Below are positions 63,887 to 64,000 of a stretch of DNA of 64,000 nucleotides, piece by piece. The number at the start of each line of letters is the position of its first letter. The stretch's first letter is position 1. The stretch is from Sinorhizobium psoraleae. GTDB lineage: Bacteria > Pseudomonadota > Alphaproteobacteria > Rhizobiales > Rhizobiaceae. The stretch lies in contig NZ_JABEKV010000003.1 of the NCBI RefSeq assembly GCF_013283645.1, positions 806,001 through 870,000 on the forward strand, in the 5' to 3' direction. The translations under genes and the position numbers were made by a program. Under the pieces are notes generated by a model, which was not told where the DNA came from, ran no database searches, and saw only the letters and a list, made by a program, of their open reading frames with translations.

Positions 63887-64000
63887 ATGACGGATGTTAA
63901 AGAGGCCACTCCATCACAGGTCGCAATGCCGTCGGCAGACCTGAGGGCGCTGCTCTATCGCGTTGCGATCGTCATTCTCTCGGCGCTGCTTCTTTTTGCC
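63887..64000 (+). CDS. 5' end of a membrane protein gene (runs off the window)
   Basis: Only 38 codons are present. ATG 63887 has GGGGGA seven bases upstream. A polar start (MTDVKEATPSQVAMPSADLR) leads into a hydrophobic helix (VAIVILSALLLFA), suggesting an inner-membrane protein. Nothing more specific can be said. Confidence 0.6.
   Translation, partial: MTDVKEATPSQVAMPSADLRALLYRVAIVILSALLLFA

Overview
The window reads as a piece of an alphaproteobacterial rhizobial genome, most likely Sinorhizobium/Ensifer. The reasons are high GC, tightly packed operons with 4-nt ATGA overlaps, RIME-type intergenic palindromes, a NodPQ-like cysD-cysNC pair and an abundance of ABC uptake systems beside surface-polysaccharide genes. 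From memory, the gene content recalls the pSymB megaplasmid of S. meliloti; that placement is inference. No rRNA, tRNA, phage, intact insertion sequence or CRISPR array was seen.

Region 1 (1-16.3 kb) is catabolism and transport. It holds the 5' end of a sulfate-binding protein gene, a KDG-kinase-like gene, a CorC/TlyC membrane protein, and a polar amino acid ABC system with a D-threonine-aldolase-like enzyme, RidA and an IclR regulator. A CUT1 sugar ABC system follows, with a PfkB kinase, a SIS-domain enzyme and a divergent ROK repressor. The kinase plus SIS pair resembles Amadori-compound or amino-sugar use.

Region 2 (16.5-24.4 kb) makes activated sulfate (cysD, cysNC), recycles PAP (cysQ) and continues through tight junctions into a PHP phosphoesterase, an ATP-grasp ligase and an NAD-dependent epimerase. 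Mosaic repeats and an RTX protein follow.

Region 3 (24.6-53 kb) is a large polysaccharide locus. It includes several glycosyltransferases, a FlaA1/CapD dehydratase, GtrA, a UDP-xylose-synthase-like enzyme, a zinc-finger 4-epimerase and a GT-C-like membrane protein. A carbamoylation module (NodU-type carbamoyltransferase, a 49-aa DUF5989 protein, SxtJ) sits beside an SGNH membrane hydrolase. Then come a NarL-type two-component system, a sugar N-formyltransferase, a Wzz/ExoP-like co-polymerase with a degenerate kinase domain, an O-antigen ligase/polymerase, a PAPS sulfotransferase and a secreted pectate-lyase-like enzyme.

Region 4 (53.1-63.4 kb) has a methyltransferase-like gene, a 1071-residue RTX protein of twelve long repeats, a GtrA/GtrB pair and a CDP-dideoxyhexose pathway (RfbF, RfbG, an RfbH-like dehydratase without the usual Fe-S cysteines, and a reductase/epimerase). 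Together the genes suggest one or more surface polysaccharides carrying 6-deoxy or 3,6-dideoxy sugars, decorated by sulfate, carbamoyl and possibly formyl groups. No Wzx flippase, initiating phosphoglycosyltransferase or type I secretion gene was recognised inside the window.
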